Numbered from the stretch's first letter, positions 1 through 10,966 are shown. The stretch: 64,000 bases of DNA from Nemertoderma westbladi (GCA_032718475.1 JAUCBJ010001113.1:7501-71500), one strand, 5' to 3'. Notes: generated by a model not told the origin, from the sequence alone. Made by a program: numbers and translations.

Positions 1-510
1 TCAAGCCTAAACAAACTACGGTATATGCAGACTCCGAAATAATTAGGTAGTATGCGTTCTAACCCAGTAGTACGACTTATTCTTTAGTTGGGGGTTTACC
101 TTACAGCATTCGCTGCCCCTACTTCCTAACCGTTCTTTATCGGACAGATGATCTACACACGCTGCAATCCGTTCAGACCTAATAACAGCCAGACAACTAT
201 CCAGCCTACAAATTATCTAAATAAATATTATACGCTACCCGTACAGACTTACACAAACAAAGTACAGACTCAACGATGGCAGACTACTCTCAAGCCTAAC
301 TAAACTACAGGACATGCAGACTCCGAAATGATTAGGGAGTATGCGCTCTAACCCAGTAGTGCGACTTATTCTTTAGTTGGGGGTTTACCTTACAGCGTTC
401 GCTGCCCCTACTTCCTAACCGTACTTAATCGGACAGGTGATCTACACACACTGTAATCCGTTCAGACTTAACAGCAATCAGACAACAGCTCAGCCTACAA
501 ATTGTCTGTA
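1..510. repeat. Tandem repeat, about 289-bp period
   Basis: The sequence starting TCAAGCCTAA at position 1 starts again at 290 as TCAAGCCTAA and stays alike, with scattered substitutions, to about 510. Both units carry the same GTTGGGGGTTTACC segment. It lies at the outer part of arm A; arm B carries the matching segment once. Confidence 0.75.
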
Positions 511-1995
511 CAATCTGATCAGGCTTACACGCCTTCTGTTCAATACTGGCCTACAAACAAATAAAACTTGACAGAAATAAGTAAAAATCTCAATAAAAAA
601 CCAGGGCTGCAGTCCCTGATTAATTATTAAGGCCTACCGGTATATAACTATCAAAATCGAATAATACTAATGTACTTATACGGGAAGTACCGGTTAGGAC
701 AGTTAGGCCTACGGACCTACAGAAGTACCGGTTCTGGCAGTTGGACCTACAGACCTACGGCAGTACCGGTTCTGGCAGTTGGGCCTACTGACCTACAGAT
801 GTACCTTTCAGGTTTACCGGTTGACCGGTACTTTCAACTTTATTGCTTACTGCAATAAAGAAGCTATATCCGTTATTGTTCGCGCTTTCAGACCTTTGGC
901 AGTTTAACCCGCCAAATTAGGATGTCTTCTAGATAATAAATCGCTTTAGCCTCTAACAAGTATTTGATTCACTACACTAGTTGAAACCAATCTGTGCGCG
1001 ATCATTCACCCGTTGGATATACCCGGGAGATTGATTTCGACAGCTTAATCTTATTGCTATGTAAGCCTAATGTATTATTCGACTGACAGTATTATATAAT
1101 CTCTGACAATATTATTCACCTTCAGGGAATATTAACAGTTCCTTTAGGACGTGGCGCTCTATCTATATAAACAGAGTTATGACTTAAACTACTCACAACG
1201 ATATGGCTTAGTTACAATTCACATATATGGCGCATTCTTTAGGAAATGCTTCGTTATCAGTCTCACTCATACACAATGCTGCACAATACTGCACACTGAT
1301 CTGCCGATCTTCACTGATTTTAGTCACATATAAAAGGAACACGGACCGAATCATGTAGGGTCTATCAAATAACATTAGATTCACTTCAAACCACTCAACA
1401 TAGGTCGCAATCATTTATCTGTAACCCTTCTCTCTTACCTTCGGTATATCAAGAATATTGGGTTTTCGGGGTTATTTGCCGTTATTCCAAATATAATAAT
1501 TCATCAACCATATTATGAAGAACTGAAAGTAAATAGCAGTATAACAATATAAAGTATGCACAGTGTTACACAGTATGCAGTGTATGCAGTACTGCAGTAT
1601 GCAGTATGCAGATAACGGATATATGTCCTTATAATTAAGCCTACTAGTGTAGGACTAAAAACTGAAAACACGGAGGTGCCAAAAGCCGGTTCTTAGGCTC
1701 TGGGCAAAAACATAACACTGAACTACTGAGTTTCTGTATACACCTCCAACACAGAGACAACAAACGCTCTGATTGGTCAACCTGAACAACGAGAGAACAA
1801 AGAAACAAAGAAACGTCGACGTGGCAATATCAGCTGCTAGCCGTCGTCATGGTAGCGACACTGTTTTCAAGAGTATCGAGCTTTTACGTCACGGAATTAC
1901 GGATTATGTCCTCTAAAGTACAAATACAGAAGAAATAGCTTTTATGTCCGCTAAAACACCAGTACAGCAAGGACACGGCCTTTTTATGCCTGGTA
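1..1995 (-). repeat. Long inverted repeat arm A (candidate Polinton terminal repeat)
   Basis: Read on the minus strand, this stretch matches 12335-14010 (arm B) over most of its length: the C/G run context near 80-90 and 370-380, the block near 600-660, and the block near 1910-1990 all recur in reverse order there. Arm B also has a close direct copy (C) at 27478-28664. The two inverted arms enclose the Polinton remnants at 2.3-11.6 kb, so they may be its terminal repeats, but the outer end of this arm lies beyond the window. No convincing gene is seen in it. A CCAAT-type box is present in all copies (complement near 1770). Similarity to B is lower around 1740-1910. Confidence 0.6.
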
Positions 1996-2128
1996 AACCA
2001 ACCACAGAGTATTTTACGGGAAAAATAAGGAAAAATAACCGGACAATTCAGCAAAAGCTTTTACACACTTGACTCTGACTGTAACAAACTTGATATCGAT
2101 ATGTGTGTAGGAATATCGACTTTCATGC

Positions 2129-2160
<32 letters not shown>

Positions 2161-2345
2161 GAAGTTGGTATATTTTGGTACTGTTACCGGTACGTTACAG
2201 TGCAGTTAGTAGGCTGGTAGTACAGCAGTAGCAGTACAGCATATACATACTTTAGTAGTGTACCTGCCCTGGTTGCCTGTCGTTAGGATATCTGATCTTT
2301 ATAAGATATTATATATGTTATTTGGTCTAGATCCTAACATATTTC
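1996..2345. other. Non-coding spacer with A-tract
   Basis: No gene seen. An uninterrupted run of A lies at about 2137-2160, followed by short ACCGGTA and CAGTA repeats. It separates arm A from the first Polinton reading frame. Confidence 0.4.
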
Positions 2346-3083
2346 CTAACGAACATAATAAATATAATGAATTGTATCCTTGGCAAATTCTTTATTTATT
2401 ACACTACCATATTTCACGTCATCAGGTATCGCCACGCGACGAAGTAAAGCTAAACCAAAATCATTAATATATTCATTTTCAATTATATTAGTAGTCACGT
2501 ACATGTTCGACTTAGGTTCTGGAATAGAATTGGGTGGTTGAGGACATAAAAATACCATTTGGTAAGCTTTTTCTTCATTTCCGATAATCTTTATTAAATA
2601 ACCCTTTATATTATTTTTCGTCTTCAAAATAATTTTAAAATTTGGATTTAAATTCGCACCGAGATTATTTTCAGTAATTCCAAAATAATAGGCTAATTGT
2701 TGACCTATAAATAACTCTCGTACAGTTTTCCCTAAAATAAATTGCAACCTATTTTGCTGAGTATTTTCAACTATTTGTAATTTATCTTTCAACGCCCCAG
2801 TGTTAAAATAATCTATAATGTCATTGATACTGTAGAACAAGCCGGATGGAAGTGTATCCTCAAAATTTTTTTTCCCTTTTTTTAATAAAATAACATTCTC
2901 TACATTGTTATACATAGACGGTAACGTGGCTAAGTAAAATATACTATTTATACCTACCACCCAGTTTTCGTTTGGATTTATAGGTAAGGCACCATGGAAA
3001 TTGATCTGATAATTACTACCGGTATTACGGGGAAAATTAATTGGACAGGAGTTACTTGGTAGCCTAACATAGAAATCATCCAT
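2346..3083 (-). CDS. Polinton structural-type protein, paralogue 2
   Basis: Open reading frame of about 245 residues; the first ATG is at 3083, three codons inside the longer open frame. The N-terminal pattern FYVRLPSNS...PRNTGSNYQINF and the later motif YVTTNIIENEYIND...LLRRV match the layout of the neighbouring gene at 3076-3948 (SDSSLNTYPNNNPSEF...; IYTNIIESSFVGDALAPLLR), so the two are tandem paralogues. Proteins with this layout recur beside Polinton/Maverick genes in invertebrates, and I infer a virion-type structural role without being able to say which component. Its start overlaps the previous gene's stop by 8 nt. The frame is intact. No membrane segment or zinc motif is seen. Confidence 0.5.
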   Translation of the reverse strand: MDDFYVRLPSNSCPINFPRNTGSNYQINFHGALPINPNENWVVGINSIFYLATLPSMYNNVENVILLKKGKKNFEDTLPSGLFYSINDIIDYFNTGALKDKLQIVENTQQNRLQFILGKTVRELFIGQQLAYYFGITENNLGANLNPNFKIILKTKNNIKGYLIKIIGNEEKAYQMVFLCPQPPNSIPEPKSNMYVTTNIIENEYINDFGLALLRRVAIPDDVKYGSVINKEFAKDTIHYIYYVR

Positions 3084-3948
3084 CACCGCCACCGCGTATT
3101 AACTTAAGTGTTATAACAGTGCGACCACCGTTGAAATTAATTAATTCACCTTGGCCGTCACGTAAAGTAATTAAGATTGTTTTTAGTTTTTTATTCAACA
3201 ATGAGTAATAGCAAATGCTCTCGTATTCGTGATTAATATATTTTCGATTTAATTGTATTAAAGGACAGGTTCTTAAGAGCGGAGCTAAAGCGTCACCAAC
3301 AAAAGAGCTCTCAATAATATTTGTATATATGAAGATTGTATCTTTATTACGAGTAATATTCGTGGGATTTGGAAAATCTAAAATCCCAATTTCCGAAATT
3401 TTTGGTCCACTATAATTTAAAATTAATATCGGCTGTTCTATATTGCTTAATTCATCCACTGTAGTGGTACTGTATATATCCCAATTCGGAATACCTGGAT
3501 GATTGTGATCCAATAACTGTTTTAAGCCTAGAATTTGTATTAAATCACCGTGTAGACTTAATTGTATTTTTTTCAACTTTTTCGGAAATTTAAATTTAAT
3601 TCTAGAATTATTTGTATTAAAAATAAATTCGAAATCTCTTTATTTCGCTTCAGAATTAAACAGTTTATTTATATCATCAATAATGACTTGAATAGAGCTA
3701 TGCATACCAGGAAATAAACTGTATAATTTGGCATCTTTTGCATCTACCCCGATTGACAGCGAGATTTGAGTTTGCAGAGTAATATTACTGTATGTTGCTT
3801 GGTATTGAATCTCGGCAAGCCCAATTTTAGCGTTTGGACCAATATATAATTCTTTGGCTAAATCAACAATAAACTCGCTAGGGTTATTATTGGGGTATGT
3901 GTTTAATGAGCTATCTGAAACTAGAGTGATATATGTATCTACAGCCAT
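3076..3948 (-). pseudogene. Polinton structural-type protein, paralogue 1, with one premature stop
   Basis: One reading frame of about 290 codons, from ATG at 3948 to TGA at 3076, broken only by an in-frame TAA at 3640-3642. The first part (MAVDTYITLVSDSS..., YPNNNPSEFIVDLAKEL) and the last part (IYTNIIESSFVGDALAPLLR, followed by a GQGELINFNGG segment) together give the same two-part layout as the gene downstream, a family I associate with Polintons. The beginning of this gene is also found in the right arm at about 10943-10966, where it is cut off and joined to protease sequence. The stop may be recent decay, since the frame is otherwise open. Confidence 0.5.
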
Positions 3949-4210
3949 TATTATTATTCTTTAAGCTCTCTCTACATGACTCCTTTGTACATACTGTACT
4001 GTATAATGTTAAACTATAGACATCTGTGACCACGTTCATTGCCGCTTCTACAGTATATGCGAGGGATCAATATTTTACTGGCTTTATTTAAAACGAATGG
4101 ACTATAGATATTAACCTTACAGTATAGTATAGTAATATCATTTGAGTTAATATTGATTAATTACGGTCATATGTGACCAAAATGAATTAATATACAGTAT
4201 AAACCTAAAC

Positions 4211-5224
4211 TTATTGAATATGCTGTACCCACGACTGTTTCTTGGATCCAATGAATCGGACTAAATATTCTTTTTTCCCATTGCATACACGTTCTTTAAG
4301 TTTGCCAATATTTTTGTCAATCGGAAGATAAATATTACTACTCGGGTGGACCTTTTGGAGTTCGTATGAATAAAATGAACCATTTATTATAGCACCGGTT
4401 CTGTACTTAATATCGAACATTACCGCTGGTACTCTAACCAATCTGACCCGATGAATAATAAATAATTCACGTGTCCATTGTTCTCGATAGCCTTTAGCAA
4501 AAGCAGTACGCGCAATAGATAATCGTACTGTATCTCCAACTTTAAATTTTATTTTCTTGTGATTAATCTGTCTATATTTCCCATATAATCTATTAATTAA
4601 TTCAGTTTTATTAAATTTATTAACTTCAATGGGCGTCATTTGTATAGTCCTATGAAATGACCTATTATAAGCAAATATAAGCTTCGGTAAAATTTTTATC
4701 CAAACATTATTTCCCCGTTGCGTGAAAATTTTGAACATCTTTGTTTTTAATGTTCTATTGAATCTCTCGACAATAGCCGCCTTATTCACAGAGTACATTA
4801 CGTAATACTGTACACCAATAGTATCTAAATATTTCCTTACAGATTTATTTAGAAACTCGAAACCTTGATCAGTCGCGATTCTGTTTGGTTTACCCTTCTG
4901 GAATATTTTTTGCAATATACTAATAATTTCAATACCTGTTTTTGTCTTCATACCATAGGCAAAAGCAAGCCGGCTAAAGGCATCAATACATGTTAATATA
5001 TAGTTATAATTATTATTTTGTGATTTATATTGCTGCATATCCACCAGATCTATCATATATATATCTTTTAACCCTCCCGTGAATATTTTAGATGTTGGAT
5101 AATGATGTCTACGTGGTGCATGAAGGGAGTATGTCTTTTGCCCGCTCAACCATTTCTGGGCTTGAGCTGGTTTGATGTTTGCGGCTTTTGCTAATTTTGC
5201 GATACTTGCAAAACCCGCAGGCAA
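4211..5224 (-). CDS. INT: Polinton retroviral-type integrase, left copy (start codon lost)
   Basis: About 337 residues of an rve-family DDE integrase. An N-terminal segment (PAGFASIAKLAKAA..., QKWLSGQKTYSLH) precedes the catalytic core: D59 in MIDLVDM, D119 in ATDQGFEF and E153 in IVERFNRTLK. A basic C-terminal region follows, ending in a chromodomain-like stretch (KKEYLVRFIGSKKQSWVQ). This layout is typical of Polinton integrases, which insert the element into chromosomal DNA. The left copy keeps the core open, but compared with the right copy (8058 onward) about 90 bp around the natural start is deleted just upstream, so the ATG is missing and the frame begins after a TGA at 5264-5266. Next to it upstream is the same 55-aa gene as in the right arm. 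Confidence 0.9.
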   Translation of the reverse strand: MPAGFASIAKLAKAANIKPAQAQKWLSGQKTYSLHAPRRHHYPTSKIFTGGLKDIYMIDLVDMQQYKSQNNNYNYILTCIDAFSRLAFAYGMKTKTGIEIISILQKIFQKGKPNRIATDQGFEFLNKSVRKYLDTIGVQYYVMYSVNKAAIVERFNRTLKTKMFKIFTQRGNNVWIKILPKLIFAYNRSFHRTIQMTPIEVNKFNKTELINRLYGKYRQINHKKIKFKVGDTVRLSIARTAFAKGYREQWTRELFIIHRVRLVRVPAVMFDIKYRTGAIINGSFYSYELQKVHPSSNIYLPIDKNIGKLKERVCNGKKEYLVRFIGSKKQSWVQHIQ

Positions 5225-5263
5225 TGAAGGATCTAAATAAATTCTTAACAGTTTTTTGTCTCA

Positions 5264-5431
5264 TCACCGTAAAAACAGCTGAAATTTTTTTATTTTCTTT
5301 GAAGTTGATGTTTTAAAGGGTTTTCTTTTTGTAGTATTTACTCTAGGTATATCTTGAGGTTTTAAATCAGTAGCTAACGGTTTACTCGATACTAAATATA
5401 GTTTTCTAAATGTTACTCCCGTTTTAACCAT
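5264..5431 (-). CDS. Small conserved Polinton protein, 55 aa (left copy)
   Basis: ATG at 5431, TGA at 5264, 55 residues, starting MVKTGVTFRKLYLVSS and ending in a lysine-rich segment (KKIKKFQLFLR). The same small frame, with a few substitutions, is at 7839-8006 in the right arm, in both cases between the pX-like gene and the integrase gene. Retention of an identical length in two diverged copies supports a real gene. Function unknown. Confidence 0.55.
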   Translation of the reverse strand: MVKTGVTFRKLYLVSSKPLATDLKPQDIPRVNTTKRKPFKTSTSKKIKKFQLFLR

Positions 5432-5435
5432 TATT

Positions 5436-5482
5436 ACCGTCCGCGGATAATTTTTTTCGCAATAGCCGCTCCAGCGGCGGCG
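5436..5482 (-). pseudogene. 3' end of pX-like gene (left copy fragment)
   Basis: The last 15 or so codons (AAAAGAAIAKKI..., stop) match the end of the gene at 7445-7827. The copy stops abruptly at about 5482, where the non-LTR retrotransposon begins. This marks the inner end of the left arm of the inverted duplication. Confidence 0.65.
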
Positions 5483-6779
5483 GCGAGGTGGAAAATTTCT
5501 ACCAGAATCTACAAGCAGCTACTGATGGCGTGGATCAGCATGCATTCTTAACATTCCTGGGGGACTTTAATGCAAGTCTGCATCAATCACCTACATCGCC
5601 CTGGGTCTATAGCAATAGTGTTAACCGAAATTCCGTCCATCTTCAGGATTTTATCTCTGGAAATGGATTATTTTCGGCTGGAACCCAGTTCAAGAAGCGA
5701 ACTGGAAAGCTATGGACTCATAGTGGACCCAGTGGTCACAAGTCCCAGATATACCATATCCTGTTTCGTAGGAAATACAGGAGCTCTATACAAGACTGTA
5801 ATGCATTTACACTACGAGAGACACACTTGCACCATTCTTGTTCATAATTGTTGTTGACTATGTTCTACGCATGTCCTTAGATCATCATAATGATGATGGA
5901 GTGATGATAACTCCACCTACTGGATCCAGAAGTCGATGAAATCCTGCCAAGTACCTAACTGATCTACACTTTGCTGATGACTTAGGAGTACTCTCAGAAA
6001 CACTAGAGGGAGCCCAACGGCTCCTCAGCTCATTAGAATATGCTGCTTCTAGTGTTGGTCTTTTTATTAACTCCAGAAAGACCAAAATTTTGACAGTCAA
6101 CTTTGAAAGTCCTCAGCAAGTCTCTGATCGGATGAGTATAAGCTCAAAAGATGGTATGCTTGAGCATGTGGATGAATTCTGTTACCTGGGATCATGGATC
6201 CGGAAGTCAGATGAGGACCTTCGAATACATAAGGGAAAGGCATGGGCAGCCTTGAATAGGCTTTCCAGGATTTGGAAGTCACCGAGAATTAATCGGAAAC
6301 TTAAGGTCCGGTTATTTAGAGCAGCAGTAGTTCCAGTACTCCTCTATGGGAGTCCGTGCTGGGCTCTAACTGCTGAGGACACCAAATCTCTGGATGGTAC
6401 ATTCACAAGAATGCTACGCCGGGTTCATTGTATCAAGTTCAATGCACACATCTCCATCCAGACACTATATAACATTGGAGGTGTCTCATTGGTTCCCCCA
6501 AGCTTGACAATAGAACAAAATCGCCTCCGCTTTGAAGGACATTGCTTTTGCCGTGAGGAGCAGCCAGTGCATAATCTTGTACTTTGGCAGCCTCATGGAG
6601 TGAATAAGCATGGTGGACAGCCCATGACTTTCTTGCGACGCATCTTAAATGACACTGGCCTAGAAGATGCGGATGATCTAGCAAATGTCATGGGTGATGG
6701 GAGTTGTGGCGGTGCAGTTTTGTCGATAAGCCGGCACAGCATTCTTAAAAATGCAGCTGCATTGCAGCATGCCGATCCT
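5483..6779 (+). mobile_element. Non-LTR retrotransposon (LINE family 1), internally deleted copy
   Basis: 5' part: an endonuclease-like piece with LTFLGDFNA and a later HILFRRKYRSS segment (5488-5830). Then, after an internal deletion, the late palm of a reverse transcriptase (TDLHFADDLGVLSET at about 5960-6005) and the thumb/C-terminal region (FCYLGSWI, KLKVRLFRAAVVPVLLYG, LDGTFTRMLRRVHC) to about 6740. The 3' end (GCATGCCGATCCTAGTA) is shared with the copy at 43495-44065. Frames are broken. The element sits exactly between the two inverted Polinton arms, joining the pX-like fragment on its left to the ATPase on its right. Confidence 0.8.
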
Positions 6780-7404
6780 AGTAGGCCCATCTGGTTCGGG
6801 TAAATCTACTTTTGGTAGCAACTTAATTAAACACAAGAATGGTTGCTTCAACGAACCCCCCTTGCGAGTATTGTATTGTTATGGGAGCAATCCCCCAACT
6901 ATTCCCGGTATTACTCACCTTTATAAAGGTTTGCCTGAAAATGTAGACAGTTTAGTAAATAGTCGAGATTTATTAATTATAGACAATTTATTAACAGAAA
7001 CCGAGTCCAGTACTCAGTACTGCCTTAACTGTATTGTTTACTAAGGTTGCTCATCATTCCAATATATTTATTTGTTTCATAACGCAAAACATGTTTTACG
7101 GTGGGAAGCATAACCGTACAAGATCAATTAATAGCCTTACCTTAGTATTAATGCAAAATCCTCGATACAGTTTATTGGTTTTAAATTTCGCGAAGCAGAT
7201 GTTACCTGGGCAGACCTAATTTTGAGTAGATTCCTATCAAGATGCGACTATTGAACCATTTTCGCATTTCTTAATTGATTTACAACAGGAAACACCCGAA
7301 CATTTAAGATTTAGATCGGATATATTTCGTAATCATAATTGTTACATTAAAAATTACTTTGACTATAAACGTAGTGATAATAATAATAATAATAATAATA
7401 ATTA
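6780..7404 (+). pseudogene. ATP: Polinton DNA-packaging ATPase (FtsK/HerA-type), truncated and frameshifted
   Basis: Walker A GPSGSGKST at the beginning and a Walker B-like LLIIDNLL near 6970-6990, then in a shifted frame HHSNIFICFITQNMF, a typical sensor region of packaging ATPases, then a tail running into an asparagine stretch encoded by AAT repeats (7380-7402). At least two frameshifts are needed (about 7030 and 7215). The N-terminus is missing because the LINE copy joins just before the Walker A motif. In Polintons this enzyme is predicted to pump DNA into a capsid. It belongs to the right arm, upstream of the pX-like gene. Confidence 0.75.
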
Positions 7405-7444
7405 ATATTCATATTTTGTAAAAATTTTCAATAATGTTGCAACA

Positions 7445-7827
7445 ATGAATAGACTTGTACAGAAATATCGTAACGAATTGAATTTCTACGCAGCGCCACC
7501 CCTCAACAAAGAACTTATTTTATTAACCATACCGCTAGTAACGAATTAATATGCCTCATTGTAAATACTGCATTAAATGTTCTAAAAGGTAACGTACAAT
7601 TGACCACCCATTCATTTAGAAATATTCGTCGTTATAAACAGGTATTAAAATCACTCAACCGCAAAACAAAAAATATGTCAAGTTACAGAAAAAAGTTAAC
7701 CAATCAATCTGGTGGTATACTTCCGTTTCTAATACCCCTACTCGGCATTGGCGCGAAACTCGCTGTGGGGGCTGGTGCCGCCGCCGCTGGAGCGGCTATT
7801 GCGAAAAGAATTAACCATGGACGGTAA
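7445..7827 (+). CDS. Polinton pX-like small basic/hydrophobic protein (frameshift near the start)
   Basis: A frame opening with MNRLVQKYRNELNFYAAP (ATG 7445) shifts near 7500 into one that ends at 7827. The second part has a conserved ALNVLKGNVQLTTHSF segment, a basic helix (NIRRYKQVLKSLNRKTKNM), then GGILPFLIPLLG and a long Gly/Ala hydrophobic stretch ending AAIAKRINHGR. Small proteins with a basic helix followed by GGxLPxLIP are usual in Polintons and resemble adenoviral minor core or membrane-active proteins in composition; that role is inferred. The same gene end is at 5436-5482. Confidence 0.6.
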
Positions 7828-7838
7828 TAATACTAATA

Positions 7839-8006
7839 ATGGTTAAAACGGGAGTAACATTTAGAAATTTATATTTAGTATCGAGTAAACTGTTAGCTAC
7901 TGATTTAAAACCTCAAGATATACCTAGAGTAAATACTACAAAAAGAAAACCCAACAAAACATCAACTTCAAAGAAAATAAAAAAATTTCAGCTGTTTTTA
8001 CGGTGA
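7839..8006 (+). CDS. Small conserved Polinton protein, 55 aa (right copy)
   Basis: ATG 7839 to TGA 8004-8006, the same length as the copy at 5264-5431 and nearly identical in sequence (MVKTGVTFRNLYLVSSKLL..., KKIKKFQLFLR). It lies 11 bp after the pX-like gene and ahead of the integrase. Function unknown. Confidence 0.55.
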   Translation: MVKTGVTFRNLYLVSSKLLATDLKPQDIPRVNTTKRKPNKTSTSKKIKKFQLFLR

Positions 8007-8775
8007 TGCCCTTTATAAGAGATTTGAATATACATATTACTTGCGGTTGTTGAAAAGATGCCACGCAAGATGAGACCGATTTTAAGCCGGAGCTTAGACA
8101 AAAAACCATTAAGAATTTATTCAGATCCTTCATCACCTGCGGGGTTTGCAAGTATCACAAAATTAGCAAAAGCGGCAAACATCAAACCATCTCAAGCCCA
8201 GAAATGATTGAGCAGACAAAAGACATACTCCCTTCACGCACCACATAAACATCATTATCCAACATCTAAAATATTTACGGGAGGGTTAAAAGATATATAT
8301 ATATGATAGATCTGGTGGATATGCAGCAATATAAATCCCCAAATAATAATTATAACTATATATTAACATGTATTGACGCCTTTAGCTGGCTTGCTTTTGC
8401 CTACAGTATGAAAACAAAAACAGGTATTGAAATTATTTGTATATTGCAAAAAATATTCCAGAAAGGTAAACCAAACAGAATTGTGACTGATCAAGGATCT
8501 GAGTTTCTAAATAAATCTGTGAGGAAATATTTAGATACTATTGGAGTACGGTATTATGTAATGTACTCTGTGAATAAGGCGGCTATAGTCGAGAGATTCA
8601 ATAGAACATTAAAAACAAAAATTTTCAAAATTTTCACGCAACATGGGAATAATGTTTGGATAAAAATTTTACCGAAGCTTATTTTTGCTTATAATAGGTC
8701 ATTTCATAGGACTATACAAATGACGCCCATTTAAGTTAATAAATTTAATGAAACTGAATTAATTAATAGATTATA

Positions 8776-10310
8776 CAGTCCCAATCCCAATAAACATTAA
8801 CTTGGTCGTTTTGGCGGCCAAAATGACCAAAATCGCCAAAAAAAATGTAGTGTATTCCTATGGGCTACTTGGTCGTTTTGGCGAAGCGATTTAATTCGAC
8901 ACAGTCAAGTCCAGACAGCCCGTCTCCTTGGACATCCATTTGGTTGCTCTGACTAAACTCGCTTTCATTTTTATTATTGACAGATTGTTAACTTACCCGG
9001 AGCTGAGTCGGGCCTTTCAGTTGTAGTAGAGACCACCCACTGAGGCATTGATACAGCACAGGCTAATACGTAACAAGGGAGTTAGTTGAATGCGACTTTG
9101 TTAAAAGGAGGAGTATGTATAATAATCGGATTTTGTGTGTTATTATTAGATAATCACTTCTAACCTTTTCCTTTGTGTAGCTTCAGTTTAGAGTCATTAT
9201 GAAATGGCAACGTGTTCTGTATGAAGGCGTCCTAATTATAGTTTTATAGTTAGAAGCTGGGTCTGTGACAGGGCGAGAGGTAGCTATTAAATAGCGACAC
9301 TCAGTCTCGAACGAGTTCGGTATACTGATGAAATTCAGATTAAGCGGCGCGGCCTATTTCTAGTAGCTGGATCTGAATTCGAGGGCGATAGTAACTGAAA
9401 ACATTATAATATCAGGCTCTGGCTCTGCGCTAACAGTCAACAGAGTTGGCATATTTGGGTGAATTTATGATGATGAAATTATTATTTATCGAGACAGGGG
9501 GGGGGGGGGGGGGGGGGGGAAACTGGACGCAAAACTCGCCTTGGCAAATTAATATCCCGCCTCAATGTTAAATTCTCAATTTAGGGAAAGGAGCAGGTTA
9601 CAGTGGCACGTTATTTTAACCAAAACAATAAATTAAACATAAATGAACATCACAGTTTTATTTTTGAGAGTAATCATCTGTTATTTGCGTCAAATTTCCC
9701 CTGGAGAGTGATGAATTTTTATGGCGTCCAGTCCCCCCCCCCCCCCCCCCCTAACTGTATTTATGAGAGCATTTATATTATAGCGTATTAAACTGCTAAA
9801 TAAAGAAAAATCTATGTAAATACTTTTCTCATATTTTAAAGAATTTTTACAAATTAAATATATGAACTTGTTATTTTTATTACCAATCGAATATAATTAA
9901 AGTAAATAATTAATTATTACGCTGCAAGTGCTAGCACACTGCTTATAACCTAAGTGACAGGTAAAGGTGTGTTAATTATTAGATTAGTAAAAATTATGTA
10001 GAAAATAATAAGTTAGGGCGGGCGCCTCACACTGCACTTTTACAGGCATGTTTACTACTGTGGCGAGTCCAGCCGTTACTACACTGGAGCCTTTCTCTCT
10101 ACCTAAAGGTAGAGAGAACTCTACCTCAGAACTCTACCTCAGCGCCAACATGCTGGGTTTTAACTACAGTCAGCCTGTATTCACTGGCTGTGATTGACAA
10201 GCCAACATGCCTCAGCAGTTCCTTTCATGAATACCACAGTTTTTACTTGGCCATTTTGGCAATTTTGGCCGCCAAAATGACCAAGTTAATGTTTATTGGG
10301 ATTGGGACTG
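8776..10310. mobile_element. Non-autonomous TA-flanked DNA transposon, 1535 bp
   Basis: Terminal inverted repeats of about 60 bp: the left end begins CAGTCCCAATCCCAATAAAC and continues TTAACTTGGTCGTTTTGGCG; the right end is its complement with few mismatches. TA duplicates lie at 8774-8775 and 10311-10312. The left integrase copy (about 4580-4590 on the other strand) reads straight through this point with a single TA, giving the empty site. No transposase is encoded. CAGT ends with TA targets suggest the Tc1/mariner/pogo group; the exact family is uncertain. Confidence 0.9.
9497..9751. mobile_element. Nested G/C-homopolymer-ended inverted-repeat unit, 255 bp
   Basis: A run of 23 G (9497-9519) followed by AAACTGGACGC is mirrored by GCGTCCAGT followed by 19 C (9733-9751). 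It looks like a small MITE inside the larger element, or part of that element's own structure. No clear target duplication is visible. Confidence 0.4.
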
Positions 10311-10696
10311 TATGGGAAATATAGACAGATTAATCACAAGAAAATAAAATTACAAGTTGGAGATATAGTACGATTATCTATTGCTCGTACTGCTTTTGCC
10401 AAAGGCTATCAAGAACAATGGACTCATGAATTATTTATTATTCATTGGGTCAGATTGGATAGAGTACCGGCGGTAATGTTTGATATTAAGGACAGCGCTG
10501 GTGCTATAATAAATGGTTCATTTTATTCATACGAACTCCAAAAGGTCCACCCGAGTAGTAATATTTATCTTCCGATTGACAAAAATATTGGCAAACTTAA
10601 AGACAAATAATGATAGATGTGCGTAATAGGAAAAAAGAATATTTAGTCAGATTCATTGGGTCCAAGAAACAGTCTTTGTTACAGCATATTAAATAA

Positions 10697-10966
10697 GTTT
10701 AGGTTTATATTGTATATTAATTCATTGCACGAATAATGGTCACATATGCACATAATTAATCAATATTAACTTGAATGATATTACTATACTATACTGTAAG
10801 TCTAATATCTATAGTTCATTCGCTTTAAATATTAATCACTCTCATATACTGTAGAAGCAATGAACGTGACGACAGATGTCTATAATTTAACATTATACAA
10901 GCGTACAAGCGAGTCAAGTAGAGAGCTTAAATAATAATAATAATGGCTATAGATACATATACTTGG
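10697..10966 (+). other. Intergenic DNA plus start of structural gene (right arm)
   Basis: Matches, inverted, the spacer 3949-4210 of the left arm, followed by the first codons of the structural paralogue 1 (ATG about 10943). The match ends at about 10966, which is the outer breakpoint of the right arm. Confidence 0.6.

Larger units (their letters stand above)
8058..10696 (+). pseudogene. INT: Polinton integrase, right copy, split by a DNA transposon
   Basis: ATG at 8058 starts an N-terminal region missing from the left copy (MPRKMRPILSRSLDKK...), then the integrase core as at 4211-5224: IDLVDM, VTDQGSEF and IVERFNRTLK are all present. Damage: a TGA and a TGATAG in the N-terminal linker (near 8208 and 8303-8308), a TAA near 8732, and a 1535-bp insertion at 8776-10310. 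The C-terminal part resumes at 10311 and ends near 10696 after further stops at 10609-10613. This copy is dead, but it shows what the complete N-terminus of the left copy looked like. Confidence 0.85.

Noticed and set aside
2137-2160. A-run as the tail of a retroposed gene
   Set aside because: No upstream transcript-like sequence, polyadenylation signal or target duplication was seen.
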